Source of the DNA: Ovis canadensis
Taxonomy: Eukaryota > Chordata > Mammalia > Artiodactyla > Bovidae
Length of the DNA: 64,000 nt
Assembly: GCF_042477335.2 (NCBI RefSeq)
Contig: NC_091247.1
Coordinates: 41,773,501 to 41,837,500 of the forward strand
Reading direction: 5' to 3'
Both the position numbers and the translations under genes were made by a program. Of the stretch, positions 1-11,197 are shown one piece after another. How positions within the stretch are numbered: position 1 is the first letter of the stretch; every line of letters begins with the position of its first letter. A model generated the notes under the pieces. That model was not told the DNA's origin and searched no databases. It saw only the letters and a program-made list of their open reading frames with translations.

Positions 1-384
1 TTCTCCTTCTTAAATACAAAGAAACACTTCGACTACAAGTTTAGTATCTTCAAAATAATTTGTGAATTCCTCCTTCCACTGTTAAGACTGTTTTCAGTAG
101 CAAAAATTTGTCTATAGAAGCCTGCTTCTCAGAGTGAGTGGATACCAGGCTGACATCCACAGTGCCTGGGCTTTGAAAGCATTATTTACGGTAATAGAAA
201 TGGTAGATGCTCTGAAAGAAAAGTTGATACCCTCTAAATAAATTCAACCAAAACCAGAAATAGAAATGCAGGTGCTGACTAGGTTAAAACGAGTCAATTA
301 TATTCCTCAAAAAGGCACTTGATAAGTCGGCCACTAATATTTCTGAGTAAATCTAATTTAATGTTTGTTGATTTAGCCAAAGAT
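1..384. other. Unassigned AT-rich sequence
   Basis: No repeat family, coding frame or RNA gene is recognised. Short interrupted A/T runs only. It is probably unique intergenic or intronic DNA of a bovid genome. Confidence 0.5.
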
Positions 385-396
385 AAACCATCCTTT

Positions 397-536
397 CCCT
401 GGAGGAGGTCATGGCAACCCATTCCAGTATTCTTGCCTGGAGAATCCCATGGACAGAAGAGTCTGATGGGCTAAGGTCCACAGGGTCACAAAGAGTCAGA
501 CACAGCTGAAGTGACTTAACATAGTAGAGCACTCAC
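397..536 (+). mobile_element. Head-truncated Bov-tA/BovA SINE
   Basis: The sequence matches the BovA body of ruminant Bov-tA elements in forward order (CTGGAGGAGG, CCCATGGACAGA, GAGTCAGACACAGC). The tRNA-Glu-related head is missing. A perfect 12-bp target-site duplication, AAACCATCCTTT, lies at 385-396 and 537-548, so the element was inserted already truncated rather than deleted later. SINEs of this type are non-autonomous and are mobilised by the BovB LINE reverse transcriptase. Confidence 0.93.
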
Positions 537-548
537 AAACCATCCTTT

Positions 549-1782
549 GTATGATAAGGTCTTTGGGACCACGTGTCTAATTTTTCAACCATACAAATAC
601 TCAGTACTACAATGCTCATAAAAACTACGTCCCTTTGCTGTGAATTCTCATAGATGGTATATATAGTATGGCATATTATATTGTTCAGCATTATATTTCA
701 TGGAAAGTAAGAAACCATCAAGTATAAGAAGCGCAATTACTTTATATAATATCACTAAGAAAGGAAAAATACTAATTTAAAATTTTTGTGATCTCTCTTT
801 CAAGATACAGCTTTATTTCAAATATTAAAAGGTGAAAATATGTCTTAGATGTGATGAAATATGTCTTTTTCTACTACATTTTCTCCACTTTTTTCTACTA
901 TGGAGGAAAAATATTCTAGTTAATTTTAAAATTCAATAACAATCACCAGTGGACAAGGATTTGGTGGGGGGTTGTTTTTTTAAATATATTAAGTTGAACA
1001 TAAGCCTTTTTATGATTTAATATGAAAAAGGATAATATTGTTTTGCTACTTTGAAAACGAAGTTACTGTCTTCTACCAAGTGAACATAAAAGGTCACAAT
1101 TCCCCTCTTCTATTTTCTGCAATAGTTTTTGCACTGCAGATGAAAATAGGACATAAAATAGAGTACATAGGATCCACACAAACTATAACTTACAAAACGC
1201 AGCTTCTCAGTATTTAAGTACAACTCTAAAGCAGTTCTACAGCCACTTTACAAAACCCTAGATACATGTTATTATACATGAGACGTGCATTTGTGACACT
1301 GAATTCAACCACATTCCCTTAAACTTGATCTTTGAATGTCCATGGCAATAATAAAATCATCATTTGCCCCAGTGAATGTTCCTTGAAATTAATTTTCCTT
1401 TCCATTTTTAATTTAACACATTCTGCTTTCAAGAAAATAAGTAGAAGTCTAAGTTAGAAGAAAACTCAATTATCTGAAACTTGTAATTCATTCTAAATAT
1501 ATCTCTGAAAAGCTCTGCTTTAAGCAGAACAGTTCATGATTCTTTTCCCTTTTTGTGTAGAGCTGGAATGATTCCTCTAGATTGGGATTTTATTCCTACA
1601 AAGATTTTGAAACCTTAGAATAAAACATATATCTCTATGAGACTGAAATTTTTTAAATCAGTAATACTATTTCCCATGTCCACCGATTTAAATATAGTAA
1701 AGGGAAATAGACTGAAATACGCTAGGGGAAAAAAAAAAAAGACCACTAAGACGGGTTACATACTTTGTAAGTAGAATCTATT
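549..1782. other. Unassigned AT-rich sequence
   Basis: About 1.2 kb with no recognisable repeat family or gene. It contains homopolymer runs, including an A-run near 1730-1740, and many stops in all frames. I see nothing in it that supports a function. Confidence 0.5.
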
Positions 1783-1793
1783 AGAAATACTTT

Positions 1794-1903
1794 CAGTTCA
1801 GTTCAGTTCAGTTCAGTCGCTCAGTCGTGTCCAACTCTTTGCAACCCCATGAATCGCAGCACGCCAGGCCTCCCTGTCCATCACCAACTCCCGGAGTTCA
1901 CTC
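1794..1903 (-). mobile_element. BovB LINE, 3' terminal fragment
   Basis: The left edge is (CAGTT)n, the reverse complement of the BovB 3' tail, followed by the terminal BovB sequence (CGTGTCCAACTC, CATCACCAACTCC). The copy is about 110 bp and severely 5'-truncated, as is typical of target-primed reverse transcription. An 11-bp target-site duplication, AGAAATACTTT, is seen at 1783-1793 and 1904-1914. No coding capacity remains. Confidence 0.93.
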
Positions 1904-1914
1904 AGAAATACTTT

Positions 1915-3409
1915 AATATAAAGCATTCCTAACAGTTTATCGATAGCCCTTTCAGATCATTGTGGATCAAAGCTGTTTTCATTTTTACTGGTAAAATTCT
2001 GTATAATTTTATATATAAAATTAAAATTATATATATTTTATAATTTTACTGGTGGAATTCTGAATAAATACTTAACAACCAAATGCAAAGTATAAATTTT
2101 GATTTAATTCTGCATTTTAAAAAGATAGCTTTAAAACACATTTTGGGGACAGTTGGGGGAACTGGAATATAAAACTATATACTAGATTATATTATTGCAT
2201 TGTCCATTTTCTTAGTTGTGTGTTAATGGTGTCTTAGTTATACGGGAGGATGCTCTGATCATCACAGGATACATACTGAAACATTTTAGGAGTGAAGAAT
2301 CATAATATCTGAATCTACTCTAAAATAATACAAACACACACACACAGAGTACACAAAGGTGACAAAATATTAACCATTAGTTGAATCTAGGTGAAAGGTA
2401 TACAGATATTCATGGGGCTATGTTTTCTACTTTTCTATAGGCTTGAAAGTTTTTTTCAAAATAAAAAGTTGGAGGGAATATTGCATAAATTTATGGAAAG
2501 GCTCTTCATCTGAACAACATTAAATACATGCATATTTTTTTGCTCTTTCCCTCCATTTCGATAGTTGATGTTAGTATGTGCTCCTCTGATGCCCCAATAA
2601 AATACTTCTGGAAGAACGGCCGGTCAGCAGGCCTTGTTTTTAAGTTTGTTAACTGACAGCCTACTTAAAAGAAAATGTTACCTAGGCCTGTTTTAAGCCA
2701 TGATTGTCAGCTCACATGGTCAATATGTCATGTAGGGTACACTTCATTAAGGAGTGAATTACTTCACTTGTAATGTGAGCTAAATGAACGTCAATGTCAG
2801 GTTGTATAAATCATAGATTAAAATGTATCACTAAGTGCAATCAGATAAGCAGCAGCACCCTTTGCCCTCCAAAAACAACCCCAAATCGGGGCTTATTTTA
2901 TACAAGTGGCAGATAGAAAGTCTCTTTTGTACCACAAAGAAACAATTCTCCTGCCATTGAAAGGACTGCTGGGTTAGGTGTAATATTTACATGTTTTCTT
3001 GTCACTTTTTCGTAACTGGCAAGACTGAAAATTAAAATTTGTTCAAGGGTACATTAGCTAAGAGAGTAAACCGTCCAGGTTAACATCCCATGAAATGATA
3101 AGAGAAACAACCGAAAACCCTCTGCAAAGGGTCAATACTAGGAAGCATGCTATTTTGGCAAGATCCCTCCCATGTCCTGTGCATTATCAGAAGGCAAATT
3201 CACTGTCAAAGATGCTTTCTGAAGATAAGGCCCACGAAACGTGAGACACATCTAATTGTCACGCACTTATCCTAGTCAACTCAGTGAAATGCATCTTTGT
3301 CTCGGCTGTTCTAAACAAGGCAAATGGATTCGGTACTGCATTTACCCAATGACCCAGTGACCGTGTTGATGATTTTGAACATGGAAGAGGTTTGGTAAAG
3401 CGGACAGAG
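1915..3409. other. Unassigned AT-rich sequence with short repeats
   Basis: No gene or dispersed repeat is recognised. Two 24-bp direct repeats with about three mismatches (1983-2006 and 2044-2067) flank an AT-rich core. A short (CA)n tract lies near 2333-2346. Confidence 0.5.
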
Positions 3410-3615
3410 GGTTAACTCCAGCATCAGATAAGAGGTGGCTTTCCATCCCGGGCTGCCAATTTCTGTCTATATCAGTTTGAGCAGGTCAGTTGCTGTTTCT
3501 CAAGTTCAGTTTCTTCATCTCTGAAATAGGTATAACAATGCCCACCTCTCTAGATTTTACCATGATTAGAAATAAGGTATGAAAAGCACCTTGGAGGGGC
3601 CTGACACTAGTCGGG
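3410..3615 (+). mobile_element. MIR SINE relic
   Basis: This is a degenerate ancient MIR. The typical order is present: a CTCAGTTTCTTCATCTCTGAAAT-like segment around 3500-3525, then a CCCACCTCTC block, then a GATTAGAAATAAGGTATG-like segment, then a CACCTTGGAGGGGCCTGACAC-like end. MIRs predate the mammalian radiation, so this is among the oldest insertions here. Boundaries are approximate. Confidence 0.7.
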
Positions 3616-4286
3616 TACACAAAAAGGGGGAATTGCCAATTGTATAATAGCAGTCCATCTTATTTTTAAAGATCTAAATGGTTTTTGATTGAACGGATTA
3701 CACTGGTTTAGAGTGAACCATTCAATACATATAGCAGTGAGTCTGAAATATTTAGTAAGGCATATTATGTACTACACCAAGTGAAGTAGAAATTTGGCTA
3801 ATTACTGTGGCATTTCATCACAGCTCAAGGAAGATCTGAATTTTCTGACTAGAAGGAATGTCAGGTAACAGTCAAATACCTACATCATTTCCTGTCCTGT
3901 ACCTCTCTCTAAGTGAGAGCTCCAAATTTTGGTTGAAGAGGATCAGCTGCTTTGTATTTCTCAGGAATCCAGCATGGGAAAGGAACCCCAGCACTGACTT
4001 CCAGAGAAGGGGGATCAAGTTAGCCCTGAAGTTCCATGAAGTATTCCCAAACAGAACATTTCTAGAGGGACTTACTTAGAAATTTACTAGGCAAGACTTT
4101 TTGTTCATCTCCTACTTGCAGAATCCCATTCTACATCCAGAGCATTTCACTATGAAATCACTTTTTCCCAAGGAAAACATAAGCAAAAGTAAAACAAGTT
4201 GAATCTTCTAAAATACCAGGACTAAAACTGCTTTGTTTCATGCTGAGATGCACCCCAATATCTGGTCTATGTGTAGACATGTGGAA
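3616..4286. other. Unassigned sequence
   Basis: No gene or repeat is identified. A 73-codon frame at 3858-4079 has no recognisable domain and is treated as chance. Confidence 0.5.
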
Positions 4287-4963
4287 ATACTTTTTTTAAA
4301 TTTTTATGCAATTTTTAAAGGTTAAATTCCATTTATGGGTATTAGGAAATGCTGGGCTATATTCTGCACATTATACAATATATCCTTATAGCTTATCTTA
4401 CACCCAGAGGTTTGTAACTCCCACCCACACCCCTATACTGCCCCTCACACACACTGATAACCACTAGCTTATTCTCTGTATCTGTGAGTCTGCTTCTTTT
4501 CTGTTATATTCGCTAGTTCCTTGTACTTTTTAAGATTCTACATGTAAGTGATATCATACAGTATTTGTCTTTTCTGTCTGACTTATTTCACTGAGCATAA
4601 TGCCCTCCAAGTCCATCCACATTACTGCAGATGGCAAGTTCTCATTCTCTTTTATGGCTGAGCAGTATTCCATTTTACATATACATATATATCACATCTT
4701 CTTCATCCATCTATCTGTTGATAGATATATAAGTTGCTTCCATATCTTGGCAATTGTAAATAATGCTTCTAGAAACATTGAGGTGCATGTATCTTTTTGA
4801 ATTAATGTTTTTGGGTGGTTTTTTTTTTTTTTTTTTGGATATATACCCAGGAATGGAATGCTGGATTCTACAGTAATTCTCTTTTTGGGTTGTTTTTGGG
4901 AAATCTTCATACTATTTTCCATAATGATGGCACAACTTTACATTCCCACCAATAGTGTACAAG
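4287..4963 (-). mobile_element. LINE-1 3' end (ORF2 C-terminus plus 3'UTR)
   Basis: Read on the minus strand, this runs from the end of L1 ORF2 (4962 down to about 4692) into a mammalian L1 3'UTR, ending with a T-rich edge (a poly-A tail) near 4287-4300. Conserved L1 words include GCTGAGCAGTATTCC and CATCCATCTATCTGTTGAT. It is 5'-truncated. A 16-T run near 4818-4838 has expanded in the frame. Confidence 0.9.
4692..4922 (-). pseudogene. L1 ORF2 C-terminal remnant
   Basis: A 76-codon open stretch resembles the extreme C-terminus of L1 ORF2p (residues reading FTIAKIWKQ and STDRWMKKM are typical). In an intact L1 this end lies downstream of the endonuclease and reverse transcriptase domains, which are both absent. 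It lies within a dead, 5'-truncated L1 and has no expected function. Confidence 0.85.
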
Positions 4964-6657
4964 GCAGAAATAATATTTTTGAAATGTGATTTTGCTCTCT
5001 TGGCAGAGGGATAAAATTGGGCAGAAAGATCATGTCCAGGGCTGGATATATGGCAAGTGCTCAGTCTGTAAACAGAGAAGGAAACTGTGCTGTAGTCCTT
5101 TCCTTCCACGTTAAAGCCAAAAGAGGAAAAAAAATAGTAATTATCATCCAACAAATGAAAAGCTATCTAAAGAGCGTCATTTAGAAAAGCACCCTGGCCA
5201 TGCAAGTTTACATTTTCAATGTTAATGTAAACAATCCTTAAGCTGGCTGAAAGGTCAGGACAGCAGCTAATAAAATCAGCAGCTGAATTTAAAATAAAGA
5301 AATGTCCTTCCCCTGCAGAGGGAATTTTTAGCTTGTCCTCTCCTTTGGTCACAGCCTGCATGCGAATTTCTTTAGATTTTTCAAAAGTGAAAGTTGGAGT
5401 AAATAAGATGTGAATATTGGAGGCTGAGATCTGCTAGATGTGTTTTTTAAACAGCTCTTTAGATGGGCGAATACGGCAGCTTGATTAAGAGATGCATACC
5501 TTGATCATCTGTCATCTGCATGTCTTTAAGCCCTGAGGGGTAGTTTGTGCCAGAACCGGAAAGAAGTATGCCCCAAGAGACTGAGGACAGCACTACCTGG
5601 TAATCAAAAAAGAGAAATGAACACGGCATTGAAGAGACTTAAAGAGGCGGGCACAAAACTCATTTGTTTATCCCCTAATATAAATTTCCTCCCAGATCTC
5701 GTTCATTTCTGCTATCCTTCTCCTTAGCTGGAAAAGAAATTGCATCATTTCTCTTCCTCTGCCTTTACATCTCCATTTTCATAGGGTGCCCCTTTGCATC
5801 CTCATGCATGTTGGATGTCAACATTACCCACAGCTCTGGACCAGCCCAGAGAGAGGGGGAGGGGATCCCTAGTTTAGAATGGCTTTTGTAGATTTTCAGG
5901 GAACGAACCTTAGGAATCCAGGAAACCAGGAAAGGAGAATGCAGATGGGACTGCACAGTTTGAGAGGTTTGTTGCTCTCAGCTACAGAAGGCCCTGACCC
6001 AAATACAGCTCCAGCCACCCCATCCCAGACTGAGACAAGTCTGAAATAGCTCAGCAAACCACACTCATTCATTCTCTAGTATGGCTGTTCACAAGGGGTT
6101 TATGCACATTGTACTTTGCTGCATTTCCTCTTTGGAAATTGGCTTAAAATACTTTTGTTTTGCATTGTGTATTTTACATTTTGTTGAGTAATTTTTTTTC
6201 CATCCCAACACATCATGTTACTTATCCCAGTGTAATTTCATAGTAGTCTTAATAACACTTAATCAATGAGTAAATTATAGAATTCTTCGGGGAAAAAAAG
6301 AGTTACAGCAGCATTTATTTAAATCCTGTGTTCCATATCATTAATTAGGTTGACATAACACCACGTATTTGTTTGAGAAGGTAAACCTGCCTTCTAAGAA
6401 CAATTCATTGACACATAAATTTTGAAATCTAAGAGCACCCCTCCCCCAAACTTCATTTCTTAACCAAAATCTATAATTTTGCCACTGGTGAAGATGAATG
6501 AATATCAGAAATTTAATAATATAGAGGATAAAAACCAATTATCATCTTACTGCAATGAACAATTTTTGTTTACTTATTATAAAATATTTTGATATATAAA
6601 AACATATGAATAACAATATAGAATACCTTTGGGGTCACCATCCAGCAAATAAATACT
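4964..6657. other. Unassigned sequence
   Basis: About 1.7 kb without a recognised repeat or exon. Short frames at 4912-5154, 5167-5361 and 5765-5956 show no domain. No RNA gene is seen. It may be single-copy intergenic or intronic sequence. Confidence 0.5.
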
Positions 6658-6775
6658 GGGACTTCCCTTGTGCTCCAGTTGTTAAGACTCTGCCTTCCAC
6701 TGCAGGGTCCAGGTTCCATCCCTGGTGGGGAAATTAAGATCCCATATACCACACAGTGTTGGGGAAATGCCCTGC
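6657..6775 (+). mobile_element. CHR-type tRNA-derived SINE
   Basis: Matches the cetartiodactyl CHR family: GGGACTTCCCTTGTGCTCCA, then GTTAAGACTCTGCCTTCCA, then a GGTTCCATCCCTGGTGGGGA box resembling a tRNA B box. The 3' part is degenerate. No clear target-site duplication is found. Confidence 0.8.
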
Positions 6776-8250
6776 CCCAAAATTAACTACTATAAGCATA
6801 ATTGTAGTTCTTTGTGGTCCCCTCCCAGATGTATTCCTCTCCAAATCCCCACCAGAGGGAACCCTGATTCTGAATTTGGAGGTTATCATCCAGAAACATA
6901 TTTTTAAACTGCTATAATATGTAAATTTCTCTAGATGATATACAGGATCATTTTGCATATTTAAATTTTTTGCATAAATAGTACCATATTGTACATATAT
7001 AATTTGCAGGTTTTTTAACTCCATAATTTTTTTGGATATAAAATGACTACGCTTTGCTAAGTGTTGTTCTAGCTTATTCATTTTTTATTTTCACATATTA
7101 TTCTACCATAGGAATATACCACAGTACAGTCACCCATTGAAAGCCTGATTTTCAAGAGAAGAAATAATCAATGTCATGGGGAAGGAAAGAACAGTCAGAT
7201 AAAACTAATCCTCTAACTATACACATCATAGCTCCAAACCATGGCTTGGTTGCCCTGATATTTCCCTTCTTGCTGCTCAGGAATCCTGTGTAAACAGCTG
7301 AGGCAAATGTTAAGGAAACTAAAGAATGGAGTTTAAGACAGGTGGTGACCTCCAAATACCTCTGGCTAGTCCCAGGCCTCTCCCTGGTGCTAATGGCCTT
7401 CTTCACTGCACCAGGGATGCAGAATAATACCTGCAAGAGATCATGTATCAGCTAACTGGACCCTGTGCCACATCACCCTTCAAAATGCAGTGTTTCTCTA
7501 GAAAAATAGTGTATCTTTTTTTTTTTTTAAACCTGTGCACTTGGAGTTATGCATCCTCCAAACACCCATAGAGTATGCCTTTTTCACATTGTAAACACTT
7601 CCTCAGATAAGCCAGGCTTGCTCTATTCAGTAACTGATCAAAAGGAAGATGAAATGCTTTTCAAAGACAAGCCCTAAAGTGAACAGTTTCTCCACCCTTC
7701 TAAACCTCAGCTACCCTATTCTGCCCATCCTGACATTCAGAGGAGCAAGTGGGATGAGGAAAAAGAGCCATGAACTAAATAAAGGAGGAGCCCAGGGAGA
7801 ATCTCTTCAAACTAGGTAAGTATAAAACCGAACTCCTTGGTGCCAGATACTGCAGCTAAGGACATGGGATTGCAGCTCCATCCTGCAGCATTTGGGGGTG
7901 CCTGGACAAAGGAAGTGGCTGGCAGATTGCACATTTAAGAAAATGGATTGGCAGTGATGAAGAAAGGCCTGGTGAGTCCAGACTCCAGGAGTGGAAGCCT
8001 GAAATAGCCAGGTGCCTGAAGGGCAAGACCAAGATACTGACAAGCATAGGGCCTCCTTTTGACACGAAGAAGAAGAAGAAGCCCCCCAACACTAGTTAAA
8101 CATGAGAAACACGATGGGTGATCCAGCAGTGAGGTCAGCAGGCAAGTCCTTTAGTTCTACACGTCCCTTTCAGCAGAAAGATTCTGATCCATTTTGGGGG
8201 GGTGGGGGGGGGCGGAGGCTCTCATTCATGAAAAGTCTATCTAAAAACCA
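6776..8250. other. Unassigned sequence with low-complexity tracts
   Basis: No gene is recognised. It has a T-run near 7518-7530, an (AAG)n tract near 8066-8082 and a G-rich tract at 8196-8217. The 115-codon minus frame at 6734-7081 runs through the CHR SINE and has no domain. Confidence 0.5.
8196..8217 (+). repeat. G-rich tract (quadruplex-prone)
   Basis: Runs of 7 and 9 G separated by single T and C. It is capable of forming G-quadruplexes on the plus strand. Length is likely polymorphic. Confidence 0.7.
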
Positions 8251-8270
8251 AGTAAATCTACACAATGGAA

Positions 8271-8415
8271 TTAGTGTTGGTGTTCAATCATTAAGCTGTG
8301 TCTGACTCTTTGTGACCCCATGAACTGTAGCCCACCAGGCTCCTCTTTCCATGGGGTTTTCCAGACAAGAATACTAGAAAATACTAGGAAATGGGTTTGC
8401 CATTTCCTTCTTCAT
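8271..8415 (-). mobile_element. Bov-tA/BovA SINE, truncated
   Basis: Reverse complement of the BovA body (GTGACCCCATGAACTGTAG, CACCAGGCTCCTC, GGTTTGCCATTTCC). The tRNA-like head is absent. Flanking copies of ACAATGGA at 8262-8269 and 8416-8423 are the target-site duplication inside the host L1. Confidence 0.9.
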
Positions 8416-8533
8416 ACAATGGAGTACTACTCAGCAATTAAAAGGTACAAAATACTGTTACAGAAAGCATAATGGACAAACTTCAAAATCATGCAAAGAA
8501 GAGACAAACCAATATATACAGTATGTTTCCATT

Positions 8534-8713
8534 GGTGGCTTAGCTCATAAAGAATCCGCCTGCAATGTGGGAGACCTGGATTCAATCCCTGGGTGGGAAG
8601 ATCTCTTGGAGAAGGGAATGGCTACCCACTCCAGTATTCTGGCCTGGAGAATTCCATGGACTGCATAGTCCATGGGATCACAAAGAATCGGACACGTTTG
8701 AGTGACTTTCACT
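8534..8713 (+). mobile_element. Bov-tA SINE
   Basis: Nearly complete: head GTGGCTTAGCTCATAAAGAA, B-box-like GATTCAATCCCTGG, then a BovA body ending in a TTTCACTTTT tail. TTTCCATT at 8526-8533 and 8714-8721 is the likely target-site duplication within the host L1. Confidence 0.92.
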
Positions 8714-8767
8714 TTTCCATTTACATGAAGACTGAGAACAGGCAAAACTCTCTTTGATTATGCATGT

Positions 8768-8975
8768 GTGTGCTAAGTCACTTTAGTCATGTATGACTCT
8801 TTGTGATACCACGGACCATAGCCTGCCAGGCTCCTCTGGCCATAGGGATTCTCCAGGCAAGAATACTGAAATGGGTTTCCATGCCCTCCTCCAGACCCAG
8901 GAATTGAACCCATATATCTTATATCTCCTGCATTGACAGGAGAGTTCTTTACCACTAGAGCCACCTAGGAAGCCC
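8768..8975 (-). mobile_element. Bov-tA SINE, full length
   Basis: Complete minus-strand Bov-tA, from GTGCTAAGTCAC at the tail side to CACCTAGGAAGCCC at the head. An 18-bp target-site duplication (CTCTTTGATTATGCATGT at 8750-8767, one mismatch at 8976-8993) is unusually long and clear. Confidence 0.95.
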
Positions 8976-9056
8976 CTCTTTGATTATACATGTCAAAAAT
9001 TGATTTATGTGTCATGGAGGGGGCAAGAAGTTGACTGGAAGGAGGAATAATGTAAT

Positions 9057-9274
9057 GATGTGCTCAGTCACTTGTCATGTCTGACTCTATGCAACCCTAT
9101 GGACTGTACCTGCGAGGCTCCTCTGTCCATGGGATTCTCCAAGGCAAGAATACTAGAGTGGGTTGCCATGCCCTCTTCCAGGGGATCTTCCCAACCCAGG
9201 GACTGAACAAGTGGCATCTCCTGAGTCTTCTGCCTAGCAGGTGAATTCTTTGCTGCTGAGCCACCTGGGAAGCC
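9057..9274 (-). mobile_element. Bov-tA SINE, full length
   Basis: Minus-strand Bov-tA with tail-side TGCTCAGTCAC and head-side GAGCCACCTGGGAAGCC. It is the fourth SINE in the same old L1. Its target-site duplication is not clean. Confidence 0.93.
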
Positions 9275-9639
9275 TGATGGAATGATAGGAATGTTCTCTA
9301 TCTTGTTTTGTGTGATCATTACACAGGTCACTGTGAGTGTTAATATTCATCAAACCAATCTTTAAGATAGGGAGTTTTTTTATTGTCAGTACATTATAAT
9401 TCAATTTTTAAAACTGTACGTGAAAGATAAATAGATAAATGAAATCAAGCAAAGATATATTTGGTTTAAAAAATTTTTTTTCATGGAAATTATGAACTCC
9501 AAGATCGTTACATGGGATTTCTTAGGTAAGTCCAACCCTGTCCTGTTGGAAATATGCATGTCTAGATAGCTTTCTGGACCACATCATTTAAAGGTCACTC
9601 CGCCTTCGAAGTTCCCCTTCCTTTCTTTTCATATTTCTC

Positions 9640-9830
9640 GCTCTACTGCGCTTCCCACCCTCTGAAATATACATATATGTGTATTCGTCTTTCTCCATCT
9701 AGAATGGAAACTCCACAGGGCAGGTATGTTCATTCATTTTACTCACTGCCATATCCCCATGCCACATGCATAGCACGTGGTATGCCCTCAATTAATTGTT
9801 TTTGAATAAATGAATAAGTTAAAAGAAAGA
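9640..9830 (+). mobile_element. L2 LINE 3' end relic
   Basis: Contains the typical L2 terminal series: GAAACTCCACAGGGCAGG, CACTGCCATATCCCCA, a GCATAGCACGTGG-like word, then CTCAATTAATTG and a TGAATAAATGAATAA end. It is old and diverged, and non-coding. Confidence 0.75.
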
Positions 9831-9838
9831 AAAAATGA

Positions 9839-9917
9839 TAACTTCTCATTTGGCTTTAGAGATCGTCCAGTCCAAATCTGTCATTTACTGACGAGAACGT
9901 TGACACCCTGAAAGGAT
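9839..9917 (+). repeat. Local 79-bp duplication, copy 1
   Basis: About 95% identical (four substitutions by eye) to 10876-10954, in the same orientation, 1,037 bp apart. The unit looks like a piece of an old dispersed repeat (TTTAGAGATCGTCCAGTCC). The high identity argues for a later local copy rather than two ancient insertions. Confidence 0.85.
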
Positions 9918-10875
9918 AAATCGCTTTCACCACCACCGAATCATCAGAACGTGACTACATCGTGGGTGAAAATGGATCACTCCCCAAATCTTGCTTCTCT
10001 CTCTCGAGTAAGATCGCAGACAACTCCTTGTTTGACAAAAATTATTAGTTCTTCCAGCATCTTAATTTCCTTTCCATGTATAGTTGTTATCATTCTAATC
10101 TAATGGATCATCAAGAAAGAGATGATAGAAACAAACACTCATATTTGCCTTGAAGGTCTTATTTCCAAAATAAGTAACATAAAATTGTTGCTAATGTTCC
10201 TAGTAAATCCAGTGGAATGACATCACTTGAGTCTTTCTACGTAAAGATAAGTCAAGGCTCTGAATATTTGCTTTGTACAGAAAGCACTGTGCTCGATTCT
10301 AAAGGGACTAATGGAGAATTCGAAGGAAAGCAAGGCACAGGGCACATTGCACTTCGTGCCATGCCACTTAGTTATTTAGCTCAAAGAAAAGGCCAGAGCC
10401 CAGGTTTTCAGTGATGTTTTGCTATATTACCAAATATGATGAAACCTTGAGCTCAGGAAAGAAGATCTTTGTATAATTCCAGGAATCAAGCAGTAACTGC
10501 CTTCCCTGTATTCATGAAATTACATCCCTTTTTCTGCAAGAGGCTGCCCTTGTTCATTTTCAAGTGCAAGTTACAGGGAGTGAACAGTTTACTTACAGTG
10601 ATAGCAAACGATCAGACACGCTCCAAGATCAAGGCCAGCAAAGACTGACAAAGAAGAAAAGGAAGAAAAACGAGGGGTCACACTCAGGAAATCTTAGCAC
10701 AGGTGAGAGGAAGTTGTTATTCTGTCGGCACACTTTTACAAGATTCCAGACCCACCTTCTAGTGGGCTTTACAAGGATACTTCAATAGCCTTTCTTCATG
10801 TCACTTATCCAGCAAATATTTAGAGTGCCCATTCATGGAAGAAGCACTTTTCAAGATGCCCCATGTGCACCTTGT
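9918..10875. other. Unassigned sequence between the two duplication copies
   Basis: No repeat family or exon is identified. Frames at 10217-10414 and 10564-10788 lack recognisable domains and contain no codon pattern I can trust. Confidence 0.5.
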
Positions 10876-10954
10876 TAACTTCTTATTTGGCTTTAGAGAT
10901 CGTCCAGTCCAAATCTGGCATTTACTGATGAGAACATTGACACCCTGAAAGGAT
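10876..10954 (+). repeat. Local 79-bp duplication, copy 2
   Basis: Partner of 9839-9917, with four substitutions. Similarity starts at TAACTTCT and stops after GAAAGGAT in both copies, and the flanks do not align. Confidence 0.85.
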
Positions 10955-11161
10955 GACATGCGCTGGGATGAACACACTTGGGGCCATATTCTGACTTCAC
11001 CTCACATCCACTACTCCACACCCCACCTCCTCCCCTTCAAACAAATCACAGAAGGGGTCTCAGCAGAGTTAGTTTCAGCCGCTTGCCAGCAAGGAAAGAA
11101 CTTGGGAGCCCCACTATTGTCAGAATAATTTTAAAAGTCTGTTAACATGGCATTCTTCTAA

Positions 11162-11197
<36 letters not shown>

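Larger units (their letters stand above)
8245..9412 (+). mobile_element. Old L1M 3' end, interrupted by four SINEs
   Basis: Pieces of one ancient L1 3' region appear in the right order: ACAATGGAGTACTACTCAGC (8416-8435), then CATTTACATGAAG with AGAACAGGCAAAACTC (8718-8750), then a TGATTTATGTGTCATGG segment (about 9001), then GGAATGTTCTCTATCTTG (9287-9304), and an A-rich end near 9412. Four SINEs (8271-8415 minus, 8534-8713 plus, 8768-8975 minus, 9057-9274 minus) fill the gaps. It is non-coding. Confidence 0.75.

Noticed and set aside
8525-9274. tRNA-like A/B boxes that could suggest tRNA genes
   Set aside because: They lie in Bov-tA SINE heads with BovA bodies and target-site duplications. 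No foldable tRNA acceptor stem is present.
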